The notes under the pieces: generated by a model
Told to the model about the DNA's origin: nothing
The model's input: only the letters and a program-made list of their open reading frames with translations
Database searches by the model: none
Shown: positions 14,486-24,059 of the stretch, piece after piece
How positions within the stretch are numbered: the first letter of the stretch is position 1
Layout: each line of letters begins with the position of its first letter
Program-made: the position numbers and the translations under genes
From: Sphingopyxis sp.
GTDB lineage: Bacteria > Pseudomonadota > Alphaproteobacteria > Sphingomonadales > Sphingomonadaceae
Assembly (NCBI GenBank): GCA_016463225.1
Contig: JAEMRT010000004.1
Span: 62,001 to 126,000 of the forward strand
Length of the DNA: 64,000 nucleotides
Direction: 5' to 3'

Positions 14486-16962
14486 TGGAACACCGCCCCC
14501 TCAAACCCGAGACCGACACGCGCGAACATCTGGTCGTGATCGGCAACGGCATGGCCGGGTGCCGCGCGGTCGAGGAACTGCTGGCGCGCGACGCCGACCG
14601 GTATCGCGTGACGATTTTTGGCGCTGAACCGCGGGTCAATTACAACCGCATCATGCTCTCGCCGGTCCTCGCGGGTGAAAAAAGCTTCGACGACATCGTG
14701 ATCAACGATGCCGACTGGTATGCGACGAACGGCATCGCGCTGGTCGCGGGCGATCCGGTCGCCGCGATCGACCGGGCGGCAAAAACGGTGACGACGCGCA
14801 GCGGCACCACCGAAAGCTATGACCGGCTGTTGATCGCGACGGGCTCCGATCCCTTCATCATCCCGGTGCCGGGCAACGACCTGCCCGGCGTGATCGCCTT
14901 TCGCGACATGGACGATGTCGACACGATGCTCGCGGCGGCCGATGCCGGCGGCGATGCGGTGGTGATCGGCGGCGGCCTGCTCGGGCTCGAGGCCGCACAT
15001 GGGCTGAGCCTGCGCGGCATGAAGGTCACCGTCATCCACCTGATGCCGACATTGATGGAGCGCCAGCTCGACGAAGCGGCGGGCTGGTTGCTCAAAAACG
15101 CACTCGAAGCACGCGGCCAGACGATCCTGACCGGCGCCGACACCGCTGAGATCGTCGGCGACGGCAAGGTCGAAGGGGTGAAGCTGAAAGACGGAACGCT
15201 CATCCCCGCCAGCCTCGTCGTGATGGCGGTCGGCATCCGCCCGTCGGTTGCCCTCGCCCGCGATGCCGGCCTCGCGGTCGGGCGCGGAATCCAGGTCGAC
15301 GATCATATGGTGACAAGCGACCCGCATGTGCTCGCGGTCGGCGAATGCGTCGAGCATGACGGGCAGGTTTATGGCCTCGTCGCGCCTTTGTGGGATATGT
15401 GCCGCAGCCTTGCCGACGGGCTCGTTGAAAAACCGACGGGCTATCGCGGCTCGGTGACCTCAACCAAGCTCAAGGTGTCGGGGATCGACGTGTTTTCGGC
15501 GGGCGATTTTTCGGGCGGCGACGGGTGCGAGGACATTGTGCTGCGCGACGCCAGCCGCGGCATCTACAAGCGCGTGATCGTCAAGGACGACCGCATCGTC
15601 GGCGCGGTGCTCTATGGCGATACCGCCGACGGCAGCTGGTATTTCGATCTTCTCAAGAAGCAGGAAGACGTCTCCGACCTTCGCGACCTGTTGATCTTCG
15701 GCCAGGCCTTCGCCGCGGGAGGGGGCGCCGCGGACCCTAAGGCGGCCGTTGCAGCGCTCTCGGACGATGCCGAGATTTGCGGCTGCAACGGCGTCACCAA
15801 GGGCCAGGTCGTGTCGTGCATCGCGAAAGGCGCGCGCAGCCTCGACGCGGTGCGCGGCACCTGCAAGGCGTCGGCGAGCTGCGGCAGCTGCACCGGGCTG
15901 GTCGAAACCCTGCTCGCGCTAACGCTTGGCGACGAGGTGCAGGCGGGTCCGAAGACGATGTGCAAATGCACCAGCTTCGGCCACGACGACGTCCGCCGCG
16001 AAATTGTCGCGCAAAGCATGCGCTCGATCCCCGAGGCGATGCAGAAGCTGCACTGGACGACCCCCGACGGCTGCCCGTCGTGCCGTCCGGCGCTCAACTA
16101 TTACCTGCTCTGCGCGCTCCCCGGCGACTATGTCGACGACCAGCAGAGCCGCTTCGTCAACGAGCGGCTGCACGCCAATATCCAGAAAGATGGCACCTAT
16201 TCGGTCGTCCCGCGCATGTGGGGCGGGCTGACTAACCCGACCGAGCTGCGCGCGATCGCCGATGTCGTCGAGAAATATAATGCGCCGATGGTCAAGGTGA
16301 CCGGCGGCCAGCGGCTCGACATCTTCGGGATCAAGAAAGAGGATCTGCCCGCGGTATGGGCCGACCTCAACGCCGCCGGGATGGTGTCGGGGCATGCCTA
16401 TGGCAAGGCGCTGCGCACCGTGAAAACCTGCGTCGGGTCCGAATGGTGCCGCTTCGGCACGCAGGATTCGACCGGACTGGGGGTCAAGATCGAGCGGATG
16501 AGCTGGGGCAGCTGGATGCCGCACAAGTTCAAGATCGCCGTGTCGGGCTGTCCCCGCAACTGCGCCGAGGCGACGATCAAGGATTTCGGCATCGTCTGCG
16601 TCGACAGCGGTTACGAGCTGCACGTCGGCGGCAATGGCGGGATTCACGTGCGCGTCACCGACCTGCTCTGCAAGGTCGCGACCGAGCAGGAGGCGATGGA
16701 TTATTGCGCTGCCTTCATCCAGCTCTACCGCGAGGAAGCGCGCTATCTCGAGCGCACCGCACCGTGGATAGAGCGTGTCGGCGTCGAGCAGATCAAGGCG
16801 CGAATCGTCGACGACGCAGCGGGCCGCGAGGCGCTGCGCGCGCGTTTCCTCTACGCGCAAAGCTTTTCGCAGGACGACCCCTGGGCGCAGCGCGCCGAGG
16901 GCGCCGAGGCCGAACATCATGCGCCGATGGCGCGCTTCACCCCGCAGAAGGAACCGGCATGA
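14485..16962 (+). CDS. nirB: Assimilatory nitrite reductase [NAD(P)H], large subunit
   Basis: The protein has 825 aa, normal for NirB. Order of domains: FAD-binding Rossmann VVIGNGMAGCRAVEELL (~17-33), NAD(P)-binding AVVIGGGLLGLEAAHG (~153), a BFD-type [2Fe-2S] region (ICGCNGVTK and SASCGSC, ~430-475), then the sulfite/nitrite reductase half with TCVGSEWCRFG and CPRNCAEA, the four Cys that bind the 4Fe-4S/siroheme couple. It reduces nitrite to ammonium with six electrons in the cytoplasm. The start ATG overlaps the porin stop (TGATG), and the stop overlaps nirD (ATGA). CobA, encoded three genes on, supplies the siroheme precursor. Confidence 0.96.
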   Translation: MEHRPLKPETDTREHLVVIGNGMAGCRAVEELLARDADRYRVTIFGAEPRVNYNRIMLSPVLAGEKSFDDIVINDADWYATNGIALVAGDPVAAIDRAAKTVTTRSGTTESYDRLLIATGSDPFIIPVPGNDLPGVIAFRDMDDVDTMLAAADAGGDAVVIGGGLLGLEAAHGLSLRGMKVTVIHLMPTLMERQLDEAAGWLLKNALEARGQTILTGADTAEIVGDGKVEGVKLKDGTLIPASLVVMAVGIRPSVALARDAGLAVGRGIQVDDHMVTSDPHVLAVGECVEHDGQVYGLVAPLWDMCRSLADGLVEKPTGYRGSVTSTKLKVSGIDVFSAGDFSGGDGCEDIVLRDASRGIYKRVIVKDDRIVGAVLYGDTADGSWYFDLLKKQEDVSDLRDLLIFGQAFAAGGGAADPKAAVAALSDDAEICGCNGVTKGQVVSCIAKGARSLDAVRGTCKASASCGSCTGLVETLLALTLGDEVQAGPKTMCKCTSFGHDDVRREIVAQSMRSIPEAMQKLHWTTPDGCPSCRPALNYYLLCALPGDYVDDQQSRFVNERLHANIQKDGTYSVVPRMWGGLTNPTELRAIADVVEKYNAPMVKVTGGQRLDIFGIKKEDLPAVWADLNAAGMVSGHAYGKALRTVKTCVGSEWCRFGTQDSTGLGVKIERMSWGSWMPHKFKIAVSGCPRNCAEATIKDFGIVCVDSGYELHVGGNGGIHVRVTDLLCKVATEQEAMDYCAAFIQLYREEARYLERTAPWIERVGVEQIKARIVDDAAGREALRARFLYAQSFSQDDPWAQRAEGAEAEHHAPMARFTPQKEPA

Positions 16963-17297
16963 CCGCAGAGTGGCTCGACATCGGCTGGGTGAACGAGATC
17001 CCTGTTCGCGGCAGCCGCACCGTGCAGGTCGACGGCGGCGACGACATTGCGGTGTTTCGCACCGCCGAGGGCAAGGTCTTCGCCCTCCTCGACCGCTGCC
17101 CGCACAAACATGGGCGCCTCAGTCAGGGCATCGTTCACGGCGGCGCGGTCGCCTGTCCGCTGCACAACTGGCAGATTTCGCTGTCGACCGGCGAAGCGCT
17201 CGGCGACGACAAGGGCTGCACCCCGACGGTGCCGGTCAAGATCGACGGCGGCCGCGTCCTGATCTGCCGCGCGAGCACGTTGAAGGCGGCCGCCTGA
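16959..17297 (+). CDS. nirD: Nitrite reductase small subunit, Rieske-type
   Basis: The protein has 112 aa, typical of NirD. A Rieske fold has CPHKHG (~45-50) and CPLHNW (~66-71), so both Cys-x-His pairs for a [2Fe-2S] centre are present; some NirD proteins lack them. It pairs with NirB as the electron-transfer or structural subunit. It overlaps nirB by 4 nt and nasA by one base (TGATG), showing a tightly coupled operon. Confidence 0.94.
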   Translation: MTAEWLDIGWVNEIPVRGSRTVQVDGGDDIAVFRTAEGKVFALLDRCPHKHGRLSQGIVHGGAVACPLHNWQISLSTGEALGDDKGCTPTVPVKIDGGRVLICRASTLKAAA

Positions 17298-19894
17298 TGG
17301 TCGAAGCGGTCCGCACCACCTGCGCCTATTGCGGCGTCGGCTGCGGGATCCGCGCGACGGTGACCGGCGAGCGCACGGTCGAGATCGCCGGCGACCCTGA
17401 TCACCCGGCCAACCGCGGCAAACTCTGCTCCAAAGGCACGCATCTGGGCGAGACCGTCGGCCTCGAAGGCCGCTTGCTCCACCCCATGATCGGCAACAAG
17501 CGCGCGAGCTGGGACAAGGCGCTCGACCTCGTTGCGAAGCGGTTCAAGGAGACGATCGCGCGGCACGGCCCGAACAGCGTCGCCTTCTATGTCTCTGGCC
17601 AGCTGCTGACCGAGGATTATTATGTCGCCAACAAGCTGATGAAGGGCTTCATCGGTACCGCGAACATCGACACCAATTCCAGGCTTTGCATGGCGAGCGC
17701 AGTCGCGGCGCATATGCGCGCGTTCGGCGAGGACATCGTGCCGGCGACCTATGACGATCTCGATGCGGCCGACCTGATCGTTCTTGTCGGGTCGAACACC
17801 GCCTGGTGCCACCCGATCGTCTATCAGCGCATCCGCGCCCGCTGCGACGCGGGGGCCAAGCTTGTCGTCATCGATCCGCGGCGGACCGAAACCGCCGAAG
17901 AGGCCGACCTGCACCTCGCGATCCGCCCCGGCAGCGACGTCGCGCTGATGAACGGGCTGCTGCAGCATTGCCGCGAAGCCGGCATCGTCGACGAGGCGTA
18001 TCTCGCTGCGCACGTCGTGGTGCCGGACGATTTCTGGGACGAGCTTGGAGGGGGGAACGACCTGTGGTCGGTGGCGCGGACGTGCGACGTCAACGCTGCC
18101 GACCTCAGGCGTTTCTTTGACCTGTTCGCCGCCCATCCGCGCACCGTCACGATGTTCAGCCAGGGGATCAACCAGGCGACCGCCGGGACCGACCAGGTCA
18201 ACGCGATTCTGAACCTTCACCTCGCCACGGCACGCATCGGCAAGCCCGGCGCGGCGCCCTTTTCGATCACCGGCCAGCCCAACGCGATGGGCGGGCGCGA
18301 GGTCGGCGGGCTGGCAACCACACTCGCCGCGCATATGGATTTTGCCCCCGAAAACCGCGCGCGCGTCCAGCGTTTCTGGGCCGCGCCGACCATCGCCGAA
18401 AAGCCGGGGCTGAAGGCGGTCGATCTGTTCCGCAGCATCGGCGAGGGCCGCATCAAGGCCTTGTGGGTGATGGCGACCAACCCCGCGGTGTCGATGCCCG
18501 ACGCCAACCGGGTGCGTGCGGCGCTGGCCGACTGTCCGTTCGTCGTCGTCAGCGACGTGATCGAAAAGACCGACACCGGCGCCTTTGCCCATGTCCGCCT
18601 GCCCGCGGCGGCATGGGGCGAAAAGGACGGCACGGTCACCAACAGCGACCGGATGGTCAGCCGCCAGCGCGCTTTGTTCCCGCTGCCCGGCGAAGCGATG
18701 CCCGACTGGTGGATCGTCAAGGAAGTCGCGCGGCGGATGGGGTGGAAAAACGCCTTCGCCTATGACCGCCCCGCCGACATCTGGCGCGAGCATTGCCGCC
18801 TGTCGACCTATGACAATGACGGCGCGCGGCTGTTCGCGCTGCCCGGCGCGGCGCAGGGCGGCAACGCTGCCTATGACGATATGGCGCCGTTCCGCTGGGG
18901 CGGCGCTCACCCCTTTGCCGACGGCCGCTTTTCGACCGAAGACGGCCGCGCGCGGCTGATCCCGGTCGTCCAGAAAGACCTGCCCGAACCGCTCGCCAAA
19001 TGGCCGCTGACGCTCAACACCGGACGCTACCGCGACCAGTGGCATAGTATGACGCGCACCGGCCTCGCCCCCAGGCTGGCACGCCACCGCGAGGAGCCGC
19101 TGGTCGAGGTGCATCCCGACGATGGCGCACAGCTTGGCCTCAGCGACGGCGGCCTCGCGCGTGTCGACACACCGCAGGGCGACAGCATCTTCCGCGTCGC
19201 GTTCCAAGCAGGGCAGCGGCGCGGCGAAGCGTTCGTGCCGATCCACTGGACCGACCGCACGAGCAGCGGCGGGCGCACCGGACTCCTCTCGCGCCCGCTC
19301 GTCGATCCGCTATCGGGCCAGCCGGGGTTCAAACGCACCCCGGCGGCGATTGCGCCGGTCGCGGCGAAGTGGCGCGGCTTCCTGCTGCTCGCCCGCGACA
19401 CCGCCGACCGCCCCGCCTGCCTGTGGGCGACACGGATCGCGGTGCCATCGGGCGCGCTGTGGGAACTTGCCGGCAACAGCGATCTGCGCGCCATCGAGGC
19501 GCTGCTGCCCAGGGGCGAGCGCATCGAGGCCCAAGACGCGGCGCGTGGCACCCGCCGGGTCGCGGTGGTTGCGGACGGCCGCCTCGCCGCCGCATTGTTC
19601 GTCACCGAAAGCGGCGAACTGCCGCCGCGCGACTGGCTGATCGCGCAGCTTTCCGCCGCGCAGATCGCGCCGACCCTGCTCGCGGGCCGTGCACCGGGGG
19701 TGCAAGCCGACCGCGGACCCGTCATCTGCGTCTGTTTCGATATCGGACTCAAGACGATCGCCGCCGCGATCCGCGACCAAAGGCTGGCCGATGTCGCCGC
19801 GATCGGCGCCGCGATCGGCGCGGGCACCAATTGCGGGTCGTGCCGCCCCGCGCTCGCCAGACTCATTGCCGAGGAGAAGATCGATGCCGCCTGA
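17297..19894 (+). CDS. nasA: Assimilatory nitrate reductase catalytic subunit with C-terminal BFD domain
   Basis: The protein has 865 aa. The N-terminal 4Fe-4S motif is CAYCGVGC with a fourth Cys in LCSKG (C9, C12, C16, C44). Then come the molybdopterin (MGD) oxidoreductase domains (NTAWCHPIVYQRI, TNPAVSMPD, LPAAAWGEKDGTVTNSDRM) and an MGD-binding C-terminal domain (LNTGRYRDQWHSMTRTG). Residues ~815-860 form a BFD-like [2Fe-2S] module (CVCFDIG and TNCGSCRPAL), as in many proteobacterial NasA proteins. It reduces nitrate to nitrite in the cytoplasm. No separate NasB or flavodoxin-type partner is nearby, so the electron donor is not visible here. The start overlaps nirD by one base. Confidence 0.95.
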   Translation: MVEAVRTTCAYCGVGCGIRATVTGERTVEIAGDPDHPANRGKLCSKGTHLGETVGLEGRLLHPMIGNKRASWDKALDLVAKRFKETIARHGPNSVAFYVSGQLLTEDYYVANKLMKGFIGTANIDTNSRLCMASAVAAHMRAFGEDIVPATYDDLDAADLIVLVGSNTAWCHPIVYQRIRARCDAGAKLVVIDPRRTETAEEADLHLAIRPGSDVALMNGLLQHCREAGIVDEAYLAAHVVVPDDFWDELGGGNDLWSVARTCDVNAADLRRFFDLFAAHPRTVTMFSQGINQATAGTDQVNAILNLHLATARIGKPGAAPFSITGQPNAMGGREVGGLATTLAAHMDFAPENRARVQRFWAAPTIAEKPGLKAVDLFRSIGEGRIKALWVMATNPAVSMPDANRVRAALADCPFVVVSDVIEKTDTGAFAHVRLPAAAWGEKDGTVTNSDRMVSRQRALFPLPGEAMPDWWIVKEVARRMGWKNAFAYDRPADIWREHCRLSTYDNDGARLFALPGAAQGGNAAYDDMAPFRWGGAHPFADGRFSTEDGRARLIPVVQKDLPEPLAKWPLTLNTGRYRDQWHSMTRTGLAPRLARHREEPLVEVHPDDGAQLGLSDGGLARVDTPQGDSIFRVAFQAGQRRGEAFVPIHWTDRTSSGGRTGLLSRPLVDPLSGQPGFKRTPAAIAPVAAKWRGFLLLARDTADRPACLWATRIAVPSGALWELAGNSDLRAIEALLPRGERIEAQDAARGTRRVAVVADGRLAAALFVTESGELPPRDWLIAQLSAAQIAPTLLAGRAPGVQADRGPVICVCFDIGLKTIAAAIRDQRLADVAAIGAAIGAGTNCGSCRPALARLIAEEKIDAA

Positions 19895-20684
19895 TGATTT
19901 CCCGCCCGGTACAGTCTGGCTCGTGGGTGCCGGTCCCGGCGACCCCGATCTGCTGACACGCAAGGCGATCCGGCTCATCGAGCGCGCCGGCATCGTCTTC
20001 CATGACGCCCTCGTCGGGCCGGGCGTTCTGGATCTCATCCCGGTGGGCACCGAACGCGTCGGCGTCGGCAAACGCTCGGGGCGCCATTCGAAGGATCAGG
20101 GAACGATCGACGCGCTGCTGGTCGCGGCGGCGGCGGCGGGCCAACGCGTCGTGCGCCTCAAGGGCGGCGATCCGTCGCTGTTCAGCCGCTCAGCCGAAGA
20201 AATCGCGGCACTTCGCGCGGCGGGGCATCCGGTCCATATCTGCCCAGGTATCACCGCCGCCAGCGCTGCGGCCGCATCGGCGGGCATTTCGCTGTCGCTG
20301 CGCGGCGTCGCGCGCGACGTTCGCTTCGTGACCGCGCACAGCCGCCGCGGCGCCGCGCTCGATGTCGACTGGAACTCGCTCGCACAGTGCGGATCGACGC
20401 TTGCCTTCTACATGGGGCGCGACGCCGCTCCCGACATCGCGCGGGGTCTCATCGGCGCGGGTATGCCCGCCGACATGCCGGTGATGATCGCGTGCAACGT
20501 CAGCCGCCCCGACGAACAGCGGCTCACGACGCGCCTCGACCTGCTCGGTCTTGCGACAAAGGCGCTGGCGAGCGAGGCGGCGACACTCATCCTGGTCGGC
20601 GCTGCGGTCAGTCCCGGCATGCGGCCAAGGGATGGTACGATAGCGGCCGGGGTGTCTGGCGAGATGAGCAACGAGGCATCCTGA
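19884..20684 (+). CDS. cobA: Uroporphyrinogen-III C-methyltransferase (SUMT)
   Basis: The protein has 266 aa. SUMT motifs are VWLVGAGPGDPDLLTRKAI near the N-terminus, VVRLKGGDPSLFSRSAEE (the usual GGDPxxFGR position reads SLFSR) and PVHICPGITAASAA. It makes precorrin-2, the precursor of the siroheme needed by NirB. The Met1P/CysG oxidase-chelatase part is absent, so another protein must finish siroheme. It overlaps nasA by 11 nt. ATG 19884 starts three residues before a second possible in-frame Asp-rich start and gives the full N-terminal motif. Confidence 0.92.
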   Translation: MPPDDFPPGTVWLVGAGPGDPDLLTRKAIRLIERAGIVFHDALVGPGVLDLIPVGTERVGVGKRSGRHSKDQGTIDALLVAAAAAGQRVVRLKGGDPSLFSRSAEEIAALRAAGHPVHICPGITAASAAAASAGISLSLRGVARDVRFVTAHSRRGAALDVDWNSLAQCGSTLAFYMGRDAAPDIARGLIGAGMPADMPVMIACNVSRPDEQRLTTRLDLLGLATKALASEAATLILVGAAVSPGMRPRDGTIAAGVSGEMSNEAS

Positions 20685-21120
20685 GCCTCCCGATCTTCGA
20701 ATTCCCTGTTTTGATTGAAAGCTGCAGCCACAACAGTGCCACACGCGTTGCTGCCGCCTCGAGCTCACATTCGCCAACGACGGGTTTCAGGCAACCGTTT
20801 CCCGGCTATCTACAACCAGGTTGAGGCGCAAAGCTGCCGTGCCCGAACATTAGCAATTCCGGGCAATCCGCGAGCATGTTTGGCAACAGTCGGCGCGTTT
20901 GAAGGCATTTCCAACGAAGGCAGGGGCCGGTCTTCGAAGACCTTAAGAATGCTTCTAAAGCATTGAAATCATGGACAAGCGCTTCCTTCGATTCGGGCCG
21001 CGGCGCGTCCATTTCAGCGCGTAACAGCATTGCTTCACGAACGAGGTGCTTACGTGGCAAAATACTCGCTCCCGAACCCACGTCCGGAATCCAGCCAAGA
21101 AACTGAAATATAAGAAGAAA
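20685..21120. other. Gene-free lower-GC stretch between cobA and tRNA-Arg
   Basis: No convincing gene is seen in 436 bp. The open frames on either strand (the longest is 91 codons, minus strand) lack a ribosome binding site and recognisable motifs. Base composition is clearly less GC-rich than the flanks. The stretch lies directly downstream of the 3' end of tRNA-Arg, a common integration site, and contains two adjacent hairpins. It may be what is left of an excised or decayed element. No integrase fragment was recognised. Confidence 0.5.
20929..20964. repeat. Two adjacent perfect inverted repeats
   Basis: First, a 14-bp perfect palindrome GGTCTTCGAAGACC (20929-20942). Second, a hairpin of AATGCTT and AAGCATT with a 3-base loop (20948-20964). 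They are five bases apart in the gene-free stretch downstream of tRNA-Arg. No T-run follows, so they are not typical terminators. Confidence 0.5.
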
Positions 21121-21197
<77 letters not shown>

Positions 21198-21300
21198 CAA
21201 TAGAGCGCGGCCTCTAGCAAGAGCATGGCCTGGCAGCAATGGCCTATCGACCGCAGCGCGCCGATGTGCGAAGCGGCGCCATGGGCTTGGGGAACGCCGC

Positions 21301-22365
21301 GTGAACGCATCATCCGAACGAAGCTGGCCGATGGCCGCCGACCTGTATGGCGAGATGCAGCTCGAGGCGCATCCGCCGGCGACGCGGCGCTGGCGCGACT
21401 ATCTGCCCGGAGTGCTCGTCACCGCGATCGCGGCGCTCGCCGCCGCCTGGCTCGCCGACCATTATGCGGCGCCGCTGGTGCTGATGGGGCTGCTCATAGG
21501 GCTGGCGATGAGTTTCCTGTCGCAGGACGAGCGCACCCACGCCGGGCTCGACCTGATGTCGCAGACCGCGCTGCGGATCGGGATCGTACTCGTCGGCGCG
21601 CGGATCACCGCCGAACAGCTCGTCGAACTCGGGCCGCTGCCCTTCGCGCTGCTCGTGCTGATCATGCTCGCGGTCATCGTCGTCACCGTCGCCAGCGCGC
21701 GGCTGTTCGCGCAGGACCGCCACGCCGCGCTGCTCGCCGGCGGCGCGACCGCGATTTGCGGCGCGTCGGCGGCGCTCGCGCTCTATTCGCTGATCGGTGA
21801 CAAGCGCGTCGATCAGGCGCGCTTCACGCTGACTCTGGTCGGCATCACCGTGGCCAGCGCGTTCGCGATGACGCTTTATCCGGTGCTCGCTGCCGAGCTG
21901 GCGCTGACCGACGCGCAGGCGGGGTTCCTGATCGGCGCGTCGATCCATGACGTCGCGCAGGCAATCGGCGGCGGTTTTTCCTTCTCGCCGCAAGCGGGCG
22001 AGGTCGCGACGATCGTCAAGCTGACCCGCGTCGCCCTGCTCGCGCCGATGCTGATGCTCGTTGCGCTGTGGCTGGGACGCCGCGGCGAAAGCGATGGCGC
22101 GCGCAAGATCCCGCTCCGCCTGCCCTGGTTCATTATCGGCTTTCTCGGCATCGCAGCGCTCAATTCGCTCGTGGCAATCCCTAGACCCATTCAGGACGGC
22201 GCGGCGACCGGCGCCCAAGCATTGCTCCTGCTCGCGATCGTCGCGACCGCAATGAAAGCGCGCCTGCATCTGCTGCTCGATCAGGGGTGGCGCAGCTTCG
22301 CGCCGATCATCATCGCGACACTGACCAGCTTTCTGCTCTCGCTGGCCGCGGCGCTGAGCCTGTGA
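21301..22365 (+). CDS. YeiH-family putative sulfate exporter
   Basis: The protein has 354 aa with ten or so hydrophobic helices. Family features are LRIGIVLVGARITAEQL, GGATAICGASAALAL and GASIHDVAQAIGGGFSFS, the conserved UPF0324/YeiH pattern. The biochemical substrate is not proven for most members; export of sulfate or related anions is the usual label. The start used is GTG 21301 with GGGGAAC upstream; ATG 21331 is a shorter option with a weaker site. It is a single gene between tRNA-Arg (divergent) and the zinc-ribbon gene (convergent). Confidence 0.85.
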   Translation: MNASSERSWPMAADLYGEMQLEAHPPATRRWRDYLPGVLVTAIAALAAAWLADHYAAPLVLMGLLIGLAMSFLSQDERTHAGLDLMSQTALRIGIVLVGARITAEQLVELGPLPFALLVLIMLAVIVVTVASARLFAQDRHAALLAGGATAICGASAALALYSLIGDKRVDQARFTLTLVGITVASAFAMTLYPVLAAELALTDAQAGFLIGASIHDVAQAIGGGFSFSPQAGEVATIVKLTRVALLAPMLMLVALWLGRRGESDGARKIPLRLPWFIIGFLGIAALNSLVAIPRPIQDGAATGAQALLLLAIVATAMKARLHLLLDQGWRSFAPIIIATLTSFLLSLAAALSL

Positions 22366-22379
22366 CGCCGCGGCGTCAC
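22362..22379. repeat. Perfect 18-bp GC palindrome at gene end
   Basis: GTGACGCCGCGGCGTCAC is a perfect palindrome that contains the TGA stop of the yeiH-like gene. The same 16-bp core recurs at 49893-49908, again at a gene end. No T-run follows. It could help stop convergent transcription, or be a methylation or protein site. Confidence 0.6.
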
Positions 22380-22397
22380 CACATCGGTTTGTAAACT

Positions 22398-23147
22398 TTA
22401 GCTTTTCGGCAACGCCCAGCTGACCGTCAGCTGCGTCGCGCGGCGCGGGATGTCGAGCTTGGCCTCGCTGAAATTGACCTTTTCATTGGGCGGCAGCATC
22501 CGCACCGGCGGCTTGATCGTCCAGCTGTAGACGATCGTCCCCTGCGCATCGCGCAGTTCGGCGAGGATCGGCGGCACCCGCTGTTCGCGGTCGGTCGGGT
22601 TGATGATCACCCCCGATGCGGCGAAATAGATCGTCCCGTCGGCGAGTTCGCGATGATCCTGATTGGGCGGCAATTCGATCACCAGATCGGGTTCGGCGAC
22701 CATGCCGGGCAGGCCCAAACCCTGCGCCCAGCTCGGCAGGCCGAAATAATAGAGCCCGACGGTCGCGGCGACCATCAGCGCGGCGGCGCTCGCGGCGATC
22801 AGCGTCCAGCGCTTCGCCGGATTGCGGCGTGGGCGGCGGAACGGCAGCGGCGCTTCGTCGGGGACTGCGGGTGACGGTCGCGGCGCCGGATCGGCGGCAA
22901 AGGCTTCGGGCGGCGGCGGTGCGGGTCGGGCAACCGGCGCGGGGCTGTCGGTATAGGATGGCGCAGGTTCGGGCGTGGGCGCAGCGACCGGCACGACAAC
23001 AGCTGCAGCCACCGCCGCGTCCATCTTCGCGGGCTCCTGAAACCAGCTGTGGCGGCAGCTCGCGCAGCGCACGGTGCGCCCCGTCGGTCCGATCGCCGTA
23101 TCGGGTACGACATAACGTGTGTGGCAGGACGGGCAGGCGAGGATCAT
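22398..23147 (-). CDS. Zinc-ribbon (MJ0042) membrane protein with DUF3426-type domain
   Basis: The protein has 249 aa. A zinc ribbon lies at the start (C5, C8, C28, C31; [12 protein letters not shown], then RCASCRHSW). A Pro/Ala-rich linker covers ~45-105, a transmembrane helix ~115-140 ([20 protein letters not shown]), and an extracytoplasmic beta-rich domain ends in VSWALPKS. This layout is common in alphaproteobacteria next to ftsE. The cytoplasmic ribbon may sense zinc or a protein partner; the role is not known. It is divergent from ftsE with ~170 bp between starts. Confidence 0.85.
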   Translation of the reverse strand: MILACPSCHTRYVVPDTAIGPTGRTVRCASCRHSWFQEPAKMDAAVAAAVVVPVAAPTPEPAPSYTDSPAPVARPAPPPPEAFAADPAPRPSPAVPDEAPLPFRRPRRNPAKRWTLIAASAAALMVAATVGLYYFGLPSWAQGLGLPGMVAEPDLVIELPPNQDHRELADGTIYFAASGVIINPTDREQRVPPILAELRDAQGTIVYSWTIKPPVRMLPPNEKVNFSEAKLDIPRRATQLTVSWALPKS

Positions 23148-23317
23148 GGTCCCCCTCTAAACACGCTGATTCGCAGCGTTGCAAGCGCCGCGTCGCCGCG
23201 ACCCGCCCACTCCCCGCTTTACCTGACCGGACAGCCGTGTAACAGGCGGAGCATGAGCGCCGCCGCGCCCCTGTTTCATGCCCCACCACCAGCGCAAAAC
23301 CTTGCGTGCGTGACGCC

Positions 23318-24049
23318 ATGACGGACACACCAACCCCGCGCTCCGGCGGCGCGATGGTCGAATTCGACGGCGTCGGCCTGCGCTATGGCCCGGATGCCGA
23401 GGTTCTGTGCGACATCAGCTTCAACCTGCAACCCGGCAGCTTCTATTTCCTCACCGGCCCGTCGGGCGCGGGCAAGACGTCGCTGCTCAAGATGCTCTAT
23501 CTGGCGCAGCGACCGAGCCGCGGCATCGTTCGCCTGTTCGGCGAGGATCTGGTCAATATGCCGCGCCAGCGGCTGCCCGGCTTTCGCCGCCGCATTGGCG
23601 TCGTGTTTCAGGACTTCCGCCTGATCCCGCACCTGTCGGCGCGCGACAATATCGCGCTGCCGCTGCGCATCGCGGGGGTCAGCGAAGAGGATCTGTCGGG
23701 GCCGGTCGGCGAAATGCTGAGCTGGATCGGGCTCGGTGATCGCGCCGACGCGCGCCCTGCGACATTGTCAGGCGGCGAGCAACAGCGCGTCGCGATCGCG
23801 CGCGCGGTGATCGCGCGCCCGCAACTGCTCGTCGCCGACGAGCCGACAGGCAACGTCGATCCCGAAATGGCGATGCGGCTGCTGGGATTGTTCGAGGCGC
23901 TCAACCGCCTTGGTACCACCGTCGTCGTCGCGACCCACGACGTCCACCTGATCAGCCGGATCGAAAATGCCCAGATGATGCGGCTGGAAAAGGGACGGCT
24001 CGCCGACCCCACCGGTGCGCTGCGCTATCCCCCGGCAAACAGGGCATGA
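23318..24049 (+). CDS. ftsE: Cell-division ATPase FtsE
   Basis: The protein has 243 aa from ATG 23318; an in-frame GTG at 23306 is 12 nt upstream. Walker A GPSGAGKTSLLK, signature LSGGEQQRVAIARA and Walker B LLVADEPTGNVD are intact, and the DFRLIPHLSARDNIALPL region matches FtsE. With FtsX it forms the ABC complex that links the Z-ring to peptidoglycan hydrolases. The ftsX start follows 10 nt after the stop. Confidence 0.93.
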   Translation: MTDTPTPRSGGAMVEFDGVGLRYGPDAEVLCDISFNLQPGSFYFLTGPSGAGKTSLLKMLYLAQRPSRGIVRLFGEDLVNMPRQRLPGFRRRIGVVFQDFRLIPHLSARDNIALPLRIAGVSEEDLSGPVGEMLSWIGLGDRADARPATLSGGEQQRVAIARAVIARPQLLVADEPTGNVDPEMAMRLLGLFEALNRLGTTVVVATHDVHLISRIENAQMMRLEKGRLADPTGALRYPPANRA

Positions 24050-24059
24050 CGGGGCGCCC

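Noticed and set aside
17135-19246. 703-codon minus-strand open frame inside nasA
   Set aside because: NasA motifs are complete on the plus strand; high GC makes long antisense frames common. No ribosome binding site or family motif was seen.
20806-21081. 91-codon minus-strand frame between cobA and tRNA-Arg
   Set aside because: No start context, no family pattern and weak codon bias; kept as gene-free sequence.
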